This document shows, piece after piece, positions 5,265 through 5,785 of a stretch of 5,785 nt of DNA. The stretch is from Alphaproteobacteria bacterium (GTDB taxonomy: Bacteria > Pseudomonadota > Alphaproteobacteria > UBA6615), in NCBI GenBank assembly GCA_030831135.1, contig JAURLR010000295.1, positions 1-5,785 of the forward strand. Reading direction: 5' to 3'. The translations under genes and the position numbers were made by a program. The notes under the pieces are model-generated. The model was not told the origin of the DNA, ran no database searches, and saw nothing but the letters and a program-made list of their open reading frames with translations. How positions within the stretch are numbered: position 1 is the first letter of the stretch; each line of letters starts with the position of its first letter.

Positions 5265-5785
5265 ATGACAGGATCAGACGCCGAAAACGGCCTGACGGCC
5301 CTTGAACAACGGGTTCGGGACGATCTGGACCTCATGGACCATCCTGTCGGAGAATGGGTCCCACCGCGCACCCATCCATCGGGAAACCATGTTTATGACG
5401 TGGTGATCATCGGCGGTGGCCAGGCCGGTTTGTCGATCCTGTTCGCGCTCGCGCGTGAGAATGTGACAAACACGATTGCATTCGACCGCAACCCGGAAGG
5501 CCATGAAGGCCCCTGGATGACGTTTGCCCGCATGGCGTTGCTGCGGACCAACAAGAACATCACCGGGCCCGCCCTCGGCTTACCCTCGCTCACCCCCCGG
5601 GCCTGGTACAGCGCCAAATACGGCAAGGCGGCGTGGCATGCTTTGGCGCGAATTCCGCGTCCCGACTGGCAGGACTATCTGAACTGGTATCGCCGGGTGC
5701 TTGATTTGCCCGTCCGTAACGAGACGGAGGTCGGCCCCCTCAAACCCGAGCATCCTGACGACGCGCACAGCCTGATCGAGGTTCC
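5265..5785 (+). CDS. FAD/NAD(P)-binding flavoprotein monooxygenase-like protein, N-terminal part, 3' end outside window
   Basis: The frame is open from ATG 5265 to the window edge (173 codons plus 2 bases). After a polar N-terminal extension of about 43 residues comes a Rossmann nucleotide-binding motif, YDVVIIGGGQAGLS (44-57; GxGxxG at 50-55), as in FAD-dependent oxidoreductases. IAFDRNPEGHEGPW (71-84) carries Asp74 at the end of the second strand, where the FAD ribose is normally bound. The following segments RMALLRTNKNITGPALG (89-105), SLTPRAWYSAKYG (108-120) and WQDYLNWYRRVLDLPV (135-150) resemble a flavin-monooxygenase subgroup that includes HpyO-type FAD-dependent urate hydroxylases and relatives of SidA/IucD-like N-hydroxylases. 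That placement is from memory of family style. The NADPH domain lies beyond the edge. ATG 5265 is the first in-frame start; AGGGAAG about 13 bases upstream is a distant ribosome-binding site. It is divergent from the operon by 126 bases, which suggests shared regulation. Confidence 0.85.
   Translation, partial: MTGSDAENGLTALEQRVRDDLDLMDHPVGEWVPPRTHPSGNHVYDVVIIGGGQAGLSILFALARENVTNTIAFDRNPEGHEGPWMTFARMALLRTNKNITGPALGLPSLTPRAWYSAKYGKAAWHALARIPRPDWQDYLNWYRRVLDLPVRNETEVGPLKPEHPDDAHSLIEV

Overview
The window is GC-rich, densely coded bacterial chromosome, most likely from an alphaproteobacterium. That assignment is an inference from protein style and codon use (GC-rich third positions), not from a marker gene. 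No rRNA, tRNA, CRISPR array, insertion sequence or integrase is visible. Both ends cut through genes.

Left block (1-2539, + strand): the C-terminal ~60% of an RND-superfamily efflux permease (AcrB/HAE-like) enters from the left edge and ends at 1950. After 43 bases comes a 181-codon ORF. Its first ~79 residues are the N-terminal part of a Crp/Fnr-type cyclic-nucleotide-binding domain. The sequence then switches abruptly, in frame, to ~100 residues of unrelated, low-charge, Ser/Thr/Gly/Asp-rich protein that I do not recognise. The nucleotide-pocket cassette and helix-turn-helix are missing, so this looks like a rearranged or chimeric regulator remnant. It is the oddest object in the window.

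Middle block (2554-5138, - strand): three genes read leftwards and probably form one operon. They encode a 133-aa SnoaL/NTF2-like protein, a 451-aa GPH-family (MelB-like) cation:substrate symporter and a 251-aa HpcH/HpaI-family class II pyruvate aldolase. The symporter appears to start at a TTG overlapping the TGA stop of the first gene (TTGA), which suggests translational coupling. The aldolase follows after a 75-base gap and has its own good ribosome-binding site. It converges tail to tail with the chimeric ORF, with only 14 bases between stops and no obvious terminator.

Right block (5265-end, + strand): the first 173 codons of a FAD/NAD(P)-binding flavoprotein monooxygenase-like gene run off the right edge. 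It is divergent from the operon across a 126-base intergenic region, where candidate promoters on the two strands overlap at one -35 site (TTGACA on -, TTGTCA on +).

Taken together, 2554-5785 reads as a small, probably co-regulated catabolic module: uptake (GPH symporter), oxygenation (flavoprotein), a small NTF2-fold protein, and retro-aldol cleavage to pyruvate or a related 2-oxo acid plus an aldehyde. The substrate cannot be read from sequence. The efflux/chimera block to the left is probably unrelated to it.
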